Counted from the stretch's first letter, positions 1 through 6,595 are shown. The stretch: 9,098 nt of DNA from an uncultured Eubacteriales bacterium (GCA_905193725.1 CAJJPW010000075.1:1-9098), one strand, 5' to 3'. Translations and numbers: made by a program. Notes: generated by a model from the letters alone, not told the origin.

Positions 1-192
1 GAGTTGGCAGCTGCAAAACGCATTATGCGCTGTCTACCAGCCGAGTTAGATGCCATTGCTTTGAAAATCAAGTCATCGAATGATCGCTCGATCAACACAG
101 ATAAGCAGGCAATTACCAAAAATGCAGAGGTCAGTTTGGCCATTCAGCAAGTGCTGAAAAAACAAAAAGAGCTATTCAATTTGAATCGTTAG
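1..192 (+). CDS. 3' end of an unidentified gene (C-terminal 63 codons)
   Basis: An open frame enters from the left edge of the window and ends at TAG 190-192. The visible C-terminus begins ELAAAKRIMRCLP and ends KKQKELFNLNR. It is a soluble, lysine-rich, apparently helical tail with no membrane segment and no motif I can assign. The true start lies outside the window, so the internal Met or Leu codons should not be read as starts. Its last 21 bp overlap, tail to tail, the end of agrB on the other strand, so the two converging transcripts share their 3' ends. I do not recognise the family, and function cannot be inferred from this fragment. Confidence 0.6.
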   Translation, partial: ELAAAKRIMRCLPAELDAIALKIKSSNDRSINTDKQAITKNAEVSLAIQQVLKKQKELFNLNR

Positions 193-747
193 ATCTTTCA
201 CGTGCCCAATGAGCGTAGAAACTGTGGCAGAGAGCAATCCTAAAACTGCGGCGATGGGGTATTGGGCTGGCACTATAAAAAAGAGTACCGCACAAAGGCA
301 GCTTTCAACAATTACAATTCTCCTGGCAGAGCGTTTCATACGCAGCATTCGCTCCCTGGATAAGGGATGGTTTTTATGAATCACAGGTGCAAATAAGAAA
401 ATGACTACGATGCTGATCGCCAGACCAGGCCATACAACCCAAGAGATAGACACGAAAAGGGGATTGATGAGCAAACAGCCAATTCCTATGGAAATTGATA
501 AAATATAGCATCCAATGTGATTGCTGGCGTGTAGTCCTCCCGACGTTTGGCGAATGGGAAAAAAGAACGCCATCCAAATCAGAGCGAGAATGAATTTCCC
601 TAAAATGATACTTACAATGAGAATTGTGCCAAAGGATGCAGTGGTATTGAGAAGACACTCAATGGCATAGGCATAAATTTCTTTGTTTTCTGGGTCAAGG
701 CCCCTGCGGACCAATCGGTCCGCAAGTTTGTTCGCGAGTAAATTCAT
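172..747 (-). CDS. agrB: AgrB-family accessory gene regulator peptidase (autoinducer maturation)
   Basis: This is a 191-aa polytopic membrane protein, the usual AgrB length. AgrB proteins are membrane cysteine endopeptidases that remove the C-terminal tail of the AgrD precursor and form the thiolactone ring. The family signature is plain: RQTSGGLHASNHIGC at about residues 66-80. His73 and Cys80 are seven residues apart, the same spacing as catalytic His77 and Cys84 of S. aureus AgrB. Hydrophobic segments lie at about 39-63, 79-95, 98-119, 147-163 and 165-182. The ATG overlaps the TGA of agrA (ATGA, 744-747), and its AGGAGG site sits inside the last agrA codons, so translation is probably coupled. 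It is the last gene of an agrC-agrA-agrB operon. Its substrate is most likely the divergent agrD gene at 2968-3117, which is not next to it as in the classical agrBDCA order. Confidence 0.95.
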   Translation of the reverse strand: MNLLANKLADRLVRRGLDPENKEIYAYAIECLLNTTASFGTILIVSIILGKFILALIWMAFFFPIRQTSGGLHASNHIGCYILSISIGIGCLLINPLFVSISWVVWPGLAISIVVIFLFAPVIHKNHPLSRERMLRMKRSARRIVIVESCLCAVLFFIVPAQYPIAAVLGLLSATVSTLIGHVKDLTIQIE

Positions 748-1469
748 AATACCTCCTGTCGATAATAAGCAGAGACCTTGTTTTTCACATTTTCTAAATA
801 AGTCTTGCTGATAGGAATGGTCGTTTTGTCTATCAGCTTGATAAAGTGAGGCGTGACCAAATAAGTTGCCTCTAAATTCACAATATAAGATCTATGGCAA
901 CGGACAAATTGGTCAGGCAGTTTTGCCTCAACGTTCTTTAGACGAATAAGCTGCCGAATCGTCTCTTGAGCAGTGTGTATTTCTATGTAGTGTAAAGAAC
1001 TAGAAAAGTACAAAATATCTTTATAGGGAATGCGAAGCAAAGTGCTTTTCCCCTGTTGCAGACAATAGACCGTTTCTCGATATTGCTCTACACTTTTTAT
1101 CACACGATCCATACACATCTCAATATCCGCGTATGACGCAGGTTTTATCAAATACTGCATAGCGCTTACCCGATACCCTTCTCCTATTTCGGTGCCCACG
1201 CTGGTTACAAAAATAAGGGCAACCTGTTCGTTGTTCTTGCGGATGTGCCTGGCAATTTCCAGACCGTTGAGTGAATAGGGAAGCATAATATCGATAAATA
1301 CTACGTCAAAATCCGTTCCGCTTTCCCAATCCATCAGAAAATTTTGTCCGGAAAGGTACGGCTTAATATTTACAAGTTGCCTGCGATCAGCAGCCCATTT
1401 AAGAAGCAATTCGGATAGTTGCTCGCAAAATGGCTGCTCATCTTCTATAATAGCCACATTAATGATCAT
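744..1469 (-). CDS. agrA: LytTR-family response regulator, AgrA-like
   Basis: This is a 241-aa two-domain response regulator. The receiver domain (about 1-125) has the acidic pocket E9-D10-E11, phospho-acceptor D60 in DVVFIDIMLP, T89 and K109-P110. The LytTR DNA-binding domain (about 140-240) contains FVRCHRSYIVNL and IPISKTYLENV, conserved patches of AgrA/LytR-type domains. The start is ATG 1467-1469, preceded by GGAGG at 1476-1480 and giving MIINVAIIEDEQ. The frame stays open for 66 codons upstream, but those codons lie inside agrC and lack homology to a receiver. The gene overlaps agrC by 11 bp and agrB by 4 bp. The inferred role is to be phosphorylated by the upstream kinase and bind the direct repeats at 2851-2880 to drive agrD. 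Calling it AgrA rather than another LytTR regulator rests on the agrB, agrC and agrD neighbours. Confidence 0.93.
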   Translation of the reverse strand: MIINVAIIEDEQPFCEQLSELLLKWAADRRQLVNIKPYLSGQNFLMDWESGTDFDVVFIDIMLPYSLNGLEIARHIRKNNEQVALIFVTSVGTEIGEGYRVSAMQYLIKPASYADIEMCMDRVIKSVEQYRETVYCLQQGKSTLLRIPYKDILYFSSSLHYIEIHTAQETIRQLIRLKNVEAKLPDQFVRCHRSYIVNLEATYLVTPHFIKLIDKTTIPISKTYLENVKNKVSAYYRQEVL

Positions 1470-2784
1470 AAATTTCCTCCTCGTTAATAGGTAAAAGTAT
1501 AGATACGATGAATTTATCTGGCTGAGGGCTAATGGTATAAATGCCGTTGGCTTCTCCGACAATTTGTTGAACCCGTGCAAGCCCAAAACCATGATCCTTA
1601 GATTCTTTATCCGATATGAGTTGTCCTTCGCCAGTGTAGTGGTAATCACCTGTAGCACTGTTCTCAATACAAATATGGCACATGCCCCGCTGTATTTTGA
1701 TGGAGATCTGAATATATCGGTTTTGAGGATCGGTCATTTTCGAACATGACTCAATGGAGTTATCCAGCAGATTACCCAGTAAAACGCACATCTTAGTCTC
1801 GGATAATGGCAGATGCCTAAGTTGTGAGATGGTGAATTTTACTGGAATATCCTTGGAAGAGGCAATGAGTAGCTTGCTGGAGAGAATGGCGTCCACAGCA
1901 GAATTTCCCGTGGCCACTAGTGATAGTGCATACTGAAAATCCTGACGGGTTTCGCCAATGTACTTCTTTAGCTGCTCATAGTCCTGCTTTTCGAGATAAA
2001 TTTGCAAAACTTCTAGGTAGTTATGAAAATCATGCCGCCATAATTTGATGATCTCTTCAATCCGCTGATTGTTGTCCCTTTCTAAACGGAGCTGTGCAAG
2101 CTGTGATTCGGCGTGGATTTTCTCATAGATCGCCTTGCCTGCTCTTTCAAACAAATAGAGACTCGCCAACGTGATCACTAAAAGTGCAGCGCTCACCACT
2201 GTCAATAGAATGCGATCAGAAGATGTCATCTGAGTTGCCTGTATGGAATAGGAAATCATAACCGCAGTGGCAATGAGCCCCAGCATCATAATCACAAACA
2301 TGAGAATTTGATAGCCAATGGGCAGGTCTAGCTTTGCCTTATGCTGTATGCGTGATAACCCCCAGCAGATACATATCTCAATAAAACAGTATAAGATGGT
2401 GGTGGCGAACCGCGTTTCTCCCGGCAGCAGTGTTCCCGCAATATCCACATGGGTAAGCCAAGAGAGAATAATGGAGATCAGGCTATTGCCCATAACTGCA
2501 ACAAATGCGCCGATACATCCCCAAAAAAGTCGTTTTACCAGATTGGATCCAAATAGTAAAAGCGCATAGACAACTTTTAATATGGATAGTAAAACCATGG
2601 GGATCATATAATCGATATTGCATAAATTCATGATACTTATCATTGCAATTAACAAAACTAATCCCCATCTGGCTTGGACCTTTTTGGCAGAGGGAACCCC
2701 TAACTGCTTGGCCAAGAGATAATACAGAAAGAAATACTCAATAAAGTTTACAAAAATTTCCCAAAGTGCCCATAGTAAATTCAT
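1459..2784 (-). CDS. agrC: AgrC-like membrane sensor histidine kinase (GHKL/HPK10 type)
   Basis: This is a 441-aa sensor kinase. The N-terminal half (about 1-212) is very hydrophobic, with six or seven predicted helices, as in AgrC-type receptors that bind cyclic peptides. A linker helix (about 213-245, rich in Glu/Arg/Gln) leads to the H-box LWRHDFHNYLEVL, with H251 as the phospho-acceptor. This HDFxNxL form is typical of the AgrC/ComD class. The N-box LLGNLLDNSIESC (335-347) and G-box DHGFGLARVQQI (397-408) give a complete GHKL ATPase. The start is ATG 2782-2784, with AGGAGC about 6 nt upstream. A consensus-like promoter lies in the divergent intergenic region. The gene heads the agrC-agrA-agrB operon. 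Its ligand is probably the AgrD product encoded next to it on the opposite strand. Confidence 0.94.
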   Translation of the reverse strand: MNLLWALWEIFVNFIEYFFLYYLLAKQLGVPSAKKVQARWGLVLLIAMISIMNLCNIDYMIPMVLLSILKVVYALLLFGSNLVKRLFWGCIGAFVAVMGNSLISIILSWLTHVDIAGTLLPGETRFATTILYCFIEICICWGLSRIQHKAKLDLPIGYQILMFVIMMLGLIATAVMISYSIQATQMTSSDRILLTVVSAALLVITLASLYLFERAGKAIYEKIHAESQLAQLRLERDNNQRIEEIIKLWRHDFHNYLEVLQIYLEKQDYEQLKKYIGETRQDFQYALSLVATGNSAVDAILSSKLLIASSKDIPVKFTISQLRHLPLSETKMCVLLGNLLDNSIESCSKMTDPQNRYIQISIKIQRGMCHICIENSATGDYHYTGEGQLISDKESKDHGFGLARVQQIVGEANGIYTISPQPDKFIVSILLPINEEEIYDH

Positions 2785-2817
2785 GATTTTGCTCCTGACA
2801 TATCTATCTTACACCTA

Positions 2818-2845
2818 ATTATACCTAAAAACCTCAAAGATTCAA
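2818..2845 (-). promoter_or_regulatory. Predicted promoter of the agrCAB operon
   Basis: Read on the minus strand, a perfect -10 TATAAT (2823-2818) lies 16 bp from TTGAAT (2845-2840), which matches four of six -35 bases. It sits about 35 bp upstream of the agrC start. It looks like a promoter able to fire without an activator, giving basal receptor expression. Confidence 0.6.
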
Positions 2846-2850
2846 AACTT

Positions 2851-2880
2851 TTCGTGCACTGTAGATGGCATTTCGTTCAT
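2851..2880 (+). promoter_or_regulatory. LytTR (AgrA-type) direct-repeat binding site
   Basis: Two near-identical 9-bp elements, TTCGTGCAC (2851-2859) and TTCGTTCAT (2872-2880), lie on the same face with start-to-start spacing of 21 bp (12-bp spacer). Seven of nine bases match, and the preceding T is also shared. Direct 9-bp repeats separated by 12-13 bp are the known target architecture of LytTR regulators such as AgrA, and the second copy fits the central GTT consensus. The pair ends immediately upstream of the expected -35 region of agrD and beyond the -35 of agrC. The regulator is inferred to be the LytTR protein encoded at 1469-744. Confidence 0.62.
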
Positions 2881-2881
2881 A

Positions 2882-2909
2882 TTTGAACACAAGGCGGAAA
2901 TTATATGAT
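2882..2909 (+). promoter_or_regulatory. Predicted activator-dependent promoter of agrD
   Basis: A good -10, TATGAT (2904-2909), has only a poor -35 (TTTGAA at 2882-2887 with a 16-bp spacer, or TTGAAC at 2883-2888 with 15 bp). A weak -35 directly next to the LytTR repeats is what an AgrA-activated promoter should look like. A small inverted repeat, GTTCA-TATT-TGAAC (2875-2888), overlaps the junction. Confidence 0.45.
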
Positions 2910-2967
2910 ATGCTGAAATTGCCTAGAAAATTCATGATGATAGATAGGGAAGGAGGTGGCATGGATC

Positions 2968-3117
2968 GTGAAACCAATGAAGGAGACAAAAAAATCTCAA
3001 GGCTTGGTATCTAAGACGATGGAGAAATCACTCCTGACCATTGCAGATATCTTTGCGGCTCTGCCGTGCACTGGCCCTTGGTATGAGGTGAAGGTTCCAA
3101 AGAAGCTGCAGAAGTAG
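2968..3117 (+). CDS. agrD: AgrD-type cyclic autoinducer peptide precursor
   Basis: This is a 49-aa ORF from GTG 2968 (46 aa if ATG 2977 is used). It has the three-part AgrD layout. An amphipathic N-terminal helix (about GLVSKTMEKSLLTIADIFAAL) is followed by a short Cys segment and a charged C-terminal tail: CTGPWYEVKVPKKLQK, with Cys34. The tail aligns with the DEVEVPKEL tail of S. aureus AgrD and closely with the L. plantarum LamD end CVGIWFETKIPDELRK, whose product is a CVGIW thiolactone. By analogy the mature signal here is CTGPW closed through the Cys. An AAGGAGGTG ribosome site lies at 2950-2958. Its spacing is 11 nt to the GTG but 20 nt to the ATG, so GTG is favoured. The gene is divergent from agrCAB and preceded by LytTR repeats. 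Remaining doubt concerns the start codon and the exact ring size. Confidence 0.85.
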   Translation: MKPMKETKKSQGLVSKTMEKSLLTIADIFAALPCTGPWYEVKVPKKLQK

Positions 3118-3153
3118 CATGTGATTATTTGCAAAGCAAGCTATCCACACTGC

Positions 3154-3198
3154 GCCATAGGTTTTGTAAGGGATGCAAGCCCTTACAAAACCTATGGC
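3154..3198. repeat. Perfect 19-bp inverted repeat downstream of agrD
   Basis: The arms, 3154-3172 (GCCATAGGTTTTGTAAGGG) and 3180-3198, are exact reverse complements around a 7-nt ATGCAAG loop. It begins 36 bp after the agrD stop. Neither side has the T-run of an intrinsic terminator, so as RNA it would be a very stable 3' stem-loop. It could protect the agrD mRNA or be a Rho-type end, or it could be the remains of a small palindromic mobile element. Confidence 0.8.
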
Positions 3199-3614
3199 CA
3201 CAAAAGCGATAGAGAAATTGTTGAAGGACATATCTAAGCTTAAAAGGATACCCAAAAGCTAAAAGGTAAAGTTCCAATATATAGAATAGCTTTGATCGGG
3301 TATAAGGATTTGAATAAAGTAAAAGGGTACATTTGAGTAGAAGGTAAAACTTTACACTAGTATTGCAGAAAAAACAAGTGGGTACACTGAGGGGATGATA
3401 TACTTATCCCCTTGGAGTACAACACAATGATAAGCGCACAATACAAATATTGTCAAGCTCACCATAGAGACGTAGAGCGATTGATAGAATAGATGTTGGT
3501 AGTCTACTGTGTTTGTGGGCATTCTGCCTCTGTATACCAATAGTGAATTTCTTTGATAGGCTTTATGATTGGTGAAAACGAGGTTATTAACGAAGAGAGT
3601 AACTTAAAGAGATA
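3199..3614 (+). other. Gene-free, apparently decayed AT-rich region
   Basis: No intact gene is visible here. On the plus strand a single frame gives short open stretches broken by stops: ATG 3427 (21 codons, MISAQYKYCQAHHRDVERLIE, stop 3490), ATG 3493 (16 codons, stop 3541) and ATG 3565 (16 codons, MIGENEVINEESNLKR, stop 3613). These lie in phase with one another and the last stop overlaps the next ATG (TAATG at 3613-3617). The pattern suggests an old gene worn by nonsense mutations rather than random sequence. Other marks are GTAAA-AC-TTTAC (3344-3355) and similar GGTAAA tracts near 3265 and 3343. No family can be assigned. Confidence 0.35.
3382..3420 (-). terminator. Long hairpin; possible minus-strand terminator
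   Basis: GTAC at 3382-3385 pairs with GTAC at 3417-3420. After an A/A mismatch, C3387-T3396 pairs with A3406-G3415 (two wobbles), centred on GGGGAT/ATCCCC. Read on the minus strand, the stem is followed after 7 nt by TTTTTT (3374-3369), so it could be a weak intrinsic terminator. It could also be an end structure of a lost element. No clear minus-strand gene lies before it. Confidence 0.35.
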
Positions 3615-3869
3615 ATGTATTTTCTAACTGCCCATAGACTAATATATAAGGCAATATGGTAGTGGAAGTGGCTTTCCCCTTTATACCACACTATCTACCA
3701 TCTGCACAAATTTGAGTATAGTATGCTGCCTTGGCTGTGGCAGGCTTATGCTATTTTTAGCGTGCTCATTGTGCTATATGCCTTGTATATTCGTCGCGGG
3801 CAGTTGGAAAGTTCCTTTTTTAGAGAACTGTGTAGAGATATGAGAAACCGCCTGAGTTTAATGAGATGA
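3615..3869 (+). pseudogene. Degenerate small membrane-protein gene with in-frame stop
   Basis: The frame from ATG 3615 runs 84 codons to TGA 3867, broken once by TAG at 3660-3662 (TGG TAG TGG). The flanking codons read smoothly across the stop, from MYFLTAHRLIYKAIW into WKWLSPLYHTIYH. This suggests a recent nonsense change in a formerly intact gene. The C-terminal part, LPWLWQAYAIFSVLIVLY, is a good membrane helix followed by a basic stretch (YIRR, then a charged tail). A shorter 48-aa product from ATG 3723 would keep this helix, so a functional small membrane protein cannot be excluded, although no strong ribosome site precedes that ATG. I do not recognise a family. Confidence 0.4.
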
Positions 3870-3942
3870 TGGCGTATAATCGGTAAACATAGAATCCTTC
3901 TCAGCACTTTGAGAGAGATTGTTAGATCATACCGCAATAAAA

Positions 3943-3988
3943 AGGCATTGGGCCAACGGCAATACAGTAGTTGGTCCGTTTTTGTTTG
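3943..3988. terminator. Intrinsic terminator, possibly bidirectional
   Basis: GGGCCAAC (3950-3957) pairs with GTTGGTCC (3970-3977), including one G-T wobble, around a 12-nt loop. On the plus strand it is followed by GTTTTTGTTT (3978-3987), which would end the worn fragment upstream. On the minus strand a CCTTTTTATT tract follows 6-7 nt after the stem, so it may also end the nuclease-STAND transcript, whose stop is about 120 bp upstream on that strand. No gene is apparent in 3989-4108. Confidence 0.6.
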
Positions 3989-4108
3989 AATATATACCAG
4001 TAATGATATCAATGCTAGATGATATCCATTCCATAATCGAATGAACAGATAATAAGTGATGTGGCGTTCGTAGAACATATCGCTCATAAGCTCCACGATA
4101 TCATTTAA

Positions 4109-6595
4109 CTATGAATCACTATCAGATGAAGTAAGCTGGTCCTCAAACAGAGAGCGAATCTGCTTCTCTTGCTCTTCTACCTCTGGGTGGCTCTGCATCT
4201 CCAAAATTCGACGCTCAAAATACATGTTATCCATAGATTCCCGGCGCTGGGAGGTATAGGTGTCGTAGACGTCTTCCGGGAAATAGTCGTACATGGCATT
4301 GTCCAACATGACCTCTGCATTCTTCCAGATATCTTGATCGATCAGTATGGTATCCTGGTCCAGATCGATAGTTCCCTCAAACCATGGCTGTTCATACAAG
4401 GTATCCAAAACGCTTTCACGCACGTACTCTACGTATTGTTCGGTCAGATCATCTTCTATAAACGTGCTCAGCTCGAATTCAAAGTAATCCAACGCATCCT
4501 CAACGGACATATCTTCAGGGATAGCCTGCACTAAAGATTCAAATTCCGACTGATCGTATCGTTCTGTGCAAAAGGTATCCATATCATCTACCTTATCTAA
4601 AAGAGAATACTGGGCATATTCTGTTGCCTTCTGCTGAAAGCCTGCCAGATCGTATTCATATTTTGCCGCTGGGGAAGAGATCACAGACCAAATCAGGGAA
4701 AGCACTGGAAGCAACACCTCAGGAGAATGGCTGATTTTCATGAGGCCCTCCACAAAACTGCTGTGGGAGAGCTGGCGTTCCATCTGATAGTAGGAAAACA
4801 GCGGCTCAGAGAACAACGGCTGAAGGTAAGAAAGAGGGCTGCCTAGCGAAAAAGGTTGATAGCTGTCGATCGCGCCCTTTTGCAGCAGCTGGAGCAGCCG
4901 ATCCCGATATACGTCATCTTGCAAAGGCTGCCGGACAATACACAGATAGGCCAAAATATTGCCCAAATGCGCCTGGTTTTGAAAACGCCAATCCAAGAGC
5001 GAGCGATCCTTCCATTTTTGTTGCACCAGATCAAACAAGGCCGGAGTGCTCAAAATATCCTTCCAGGGATTGTTGTGCAGAACCTTGTAGGCCTGTTCAA
5101 AATAGACGGAAGAGGCGACAATGGCTTGCTGCTCTAGCGGATGATGCTGAAGATACTGGGATAGGAAGTCGTTGACAGAGGGATTGAGCACCGAGATTTT
5201 TCGCGACTTATCCCAAGTCTGGCGGATCATAGAGCGATTCAGCCGCTTGAGCGCGTTTCCCATCTGGTCCACTGTTTTATCGATTTCCGGCATGGCCGCA
5301 ATTCGAGCGTTATAACATGTCTTTAGCACGGAGAAGTCCACATCAGTGTTTGTCAGAGAATACAAGGTGGTTAAGAGCACTCGATCCTCCGGCCGGAGAT
5401 TTTGCTCAAACTCCTGTGCCCAGATATTTGCTGGCTGGCCCAGTTGATCCAGCAAACGGCTGTAAAATTCTTTGGGATCCGAAAGATTTCCCAGGGTAGC
5501 GGCCATCATGCCGATGATGCGCGGGTTAAAATTGGGGTGTTCAATGATCTTTTGGTATCGCTTTTTTGATGCGATGTAATGAAAAATATGCGGGCGATCA
5601 GCACAGTATTTTTTCAAATTGCTTTGGAAGATGTGCGCTTTGTCAAATTTCGAAAGTTTATCCACATTGACCTTCTGGATATGGGAGAGAATCCGGGAGA
5701 AGAGGGGAATGCTCCGTTCCGCCTCTTGCAGAACAGTGATGCGCGAATTCAGGAGAATCCGCTTGTGTTCGCTTCGCTGGACAAAGTGGAGCAATGTCTC
5801 CAGTTCGTTTGCTCTGCCAGGATCCAACGTTAAGTACATCTGCCCTAGAAAATCATCCAGCAAAATCAATTCGGGCGTATCATCCCAAGAGAGAATGCCC
5901 TTCACATCCTGAAGATTCCCATCCGTTGTGAAATGTATCCGGTATCCCCGCTGAGCAAATTCCAGCGCAATGCGCCGCGATACCATGGTCTTGCCTGTAC
6001 CTGGAGCACCTTGTAGCAAAACCCCATGATCCTGCTCTAGCAGCTCAAGGCACGCGCAGTAACTCTCTGTAGGTACAAACTCATTGGCAGCCTGGATGGA
6101 CAAAAGCATTTCCCGGGTGTCAAAATCCACATTTCGATAGAGGGCCCTGCTGAGCGTGTCCATAGAGAAGTTCCAAAGCTTAGGATGCTTGTCCAAGATA
6201 TCCCGATATTCGATTGTTTGAAGAAGATCGTCCATTCTGCCTAGAGTAAAAATATGCTGGTGAGTAAACTCTGTATATGGCTGAAATAAATGTACGATTT
6301 GTTTCAGCCGTTGCCCCGTGAGGTCTCTGGATAAAAATAGATAATAAGCTTCTGGCCGGAGATATTTCACCCGCTCGCTTTCCTCGCTCAATTCGCGCAT
6401 GAGCTGGTTCACCGGGGTACAAAAATAGCGCTTGGCTTGGCCAATTACGTGGGGATGGGCCACATCATCTGTAAAGTCAATACCCTCGTCATGGGGGCCA
6501 TCTGTGAGATATAGTTTCTTTTTGACAATTTTCTGCAAAATATCCCTGGAAAGTTCCGCAAACTCTCTCGGCTCCAGTGCAAAGAAATTCAGCAT
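4109..6595 (-). CDS. Mrr-like nuclease fused to a STAND NTPase (candidate anti-phage protein)
   Basis: This is an 828-aa soluble protein. The N-terminus (about 1-115) resembles Mrr-type PD-(D/E)xK nucleases: FALEPREFAELSRDIL, then DEGID with D40, then IGQAKRY with Q53 and K55, the D...QxK catalytic set. The P-loop core follows: Walker A GAPGTGKT (196-203), Walker B ELILLDDFLGQ (D247, D248), an NSR motif (R285) on the next strand, FNPRIIG (356-362), and a winged-helix region near 400-480 ending NPSVNDFLSQYL. This order matches STAND ATPases of the nSTAND3 kind. The rest (about 490-828) is helical and strongly acidic near 670-828, with no recognised repeats; it is the presumed sensor. Nuclease-STAND fusions include Avs immune ATPases, which cut DNA after sensing a phage protein. 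The start is set by GGAGG at 6602-6606. The gene stands alone with its own promoter. Confidence 0.88.
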   Translation of the reverse strand: MLNFFALEPREFAELSRDILQKIVKKKLYLTDGPHDEGIDFTDDVAHPHVIGQAKRYFCTPVNQLMRELSEESERVKYLRPEAYYLFLSRDLTGQRLKQIVHLFQPYTEFTHQHIFTLGRMDDLLQTIEYRDILDKHPKLWNFSMDTLSRALYRNVDFDTREMLLSIQAANEFVPTESYCACLELLEQDHGVLLQGAPGTGKTMVSRRIALEFAQRGYRIHFTTDGNLQDVKGILSWDDTPELILLDDFLGQMYLTLDPGRANELETLLHFVQRSEHKRILLNSRITVLQEAERSIPLFSRILSHIQKVNVDKLSKFDKAHIFQSNLKKYCADRPHIFHYIASKKRYQKIIEHPNFNPRIIGMMAATLGNLSDPKEFYSRLLDQLGQPANIWAQEFEQNLRPEDRVLLTTLYSLTNTDVDFSVLKTCYNARIAAMPEIDKTVDQMGNALKRLNRSMIRQTWDKSRKISVLNPSVNDFLSQYLQHHPLEQQAIVASSVYFEQAYKVLHNNPWKDILSTPALFDLVQQKWKDRSLLDWRFQNQAHLGNILAYLCIVRQPLQDDVYRDRLLQLLQKGAIDSYQPFSLGSPLSYLQPLFSEPLFSYYQMERQLSHSSFVEGLMKISHSPEVLLPVLSLIWSVISSPAAKYEYDLAGFQQKATEYAQYSLLDKVDDMDTFCTERYDQSEFESLVQAIPEDMSVEDALDYFEFELSTFIEDDLTEQYVEYVRESVLDTLYEQPWFEGTIDLDQDTILIDQDIWKNAEVMLDNAMYDYFPEDVYDTYTSQRRESMDNMYFERRILEMQSHPEVEEQEKQIRSLFEDQLTSSDSDS

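Noticed and set aside
1470..1667. Extended 307-aa start for the response regulator
   Set aside because: The extra 66 codons lie inside agrC, lack receiver features, and a strong GGAGG precedes ATG 1467-1469.
3028..3255. 75-codon minus-strand ORF antisense to agrD
   Set aside because: It has no ribosome site, spans the perfect hairpin, and overlaps the much better supported agrD.
3352..3540. 62-codon minus-strand ORF
   Set aside because: No ribosome site or recognisable motif, and it covers the long hairpin at 3382-3420.
3746..4096. 116-codon minus-strand ORF
   Set aside because: It has no good ribosome site, runs through a terminator hairpin, and its composition looks like a shadow of the plus-strand fragment.
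4169..4534. 121-codon plus-strand ORF inside the nuclease-STAND gene
   Set aside because: Antisense shadow of a gene with intact catalytic motifs; no homology-like features.
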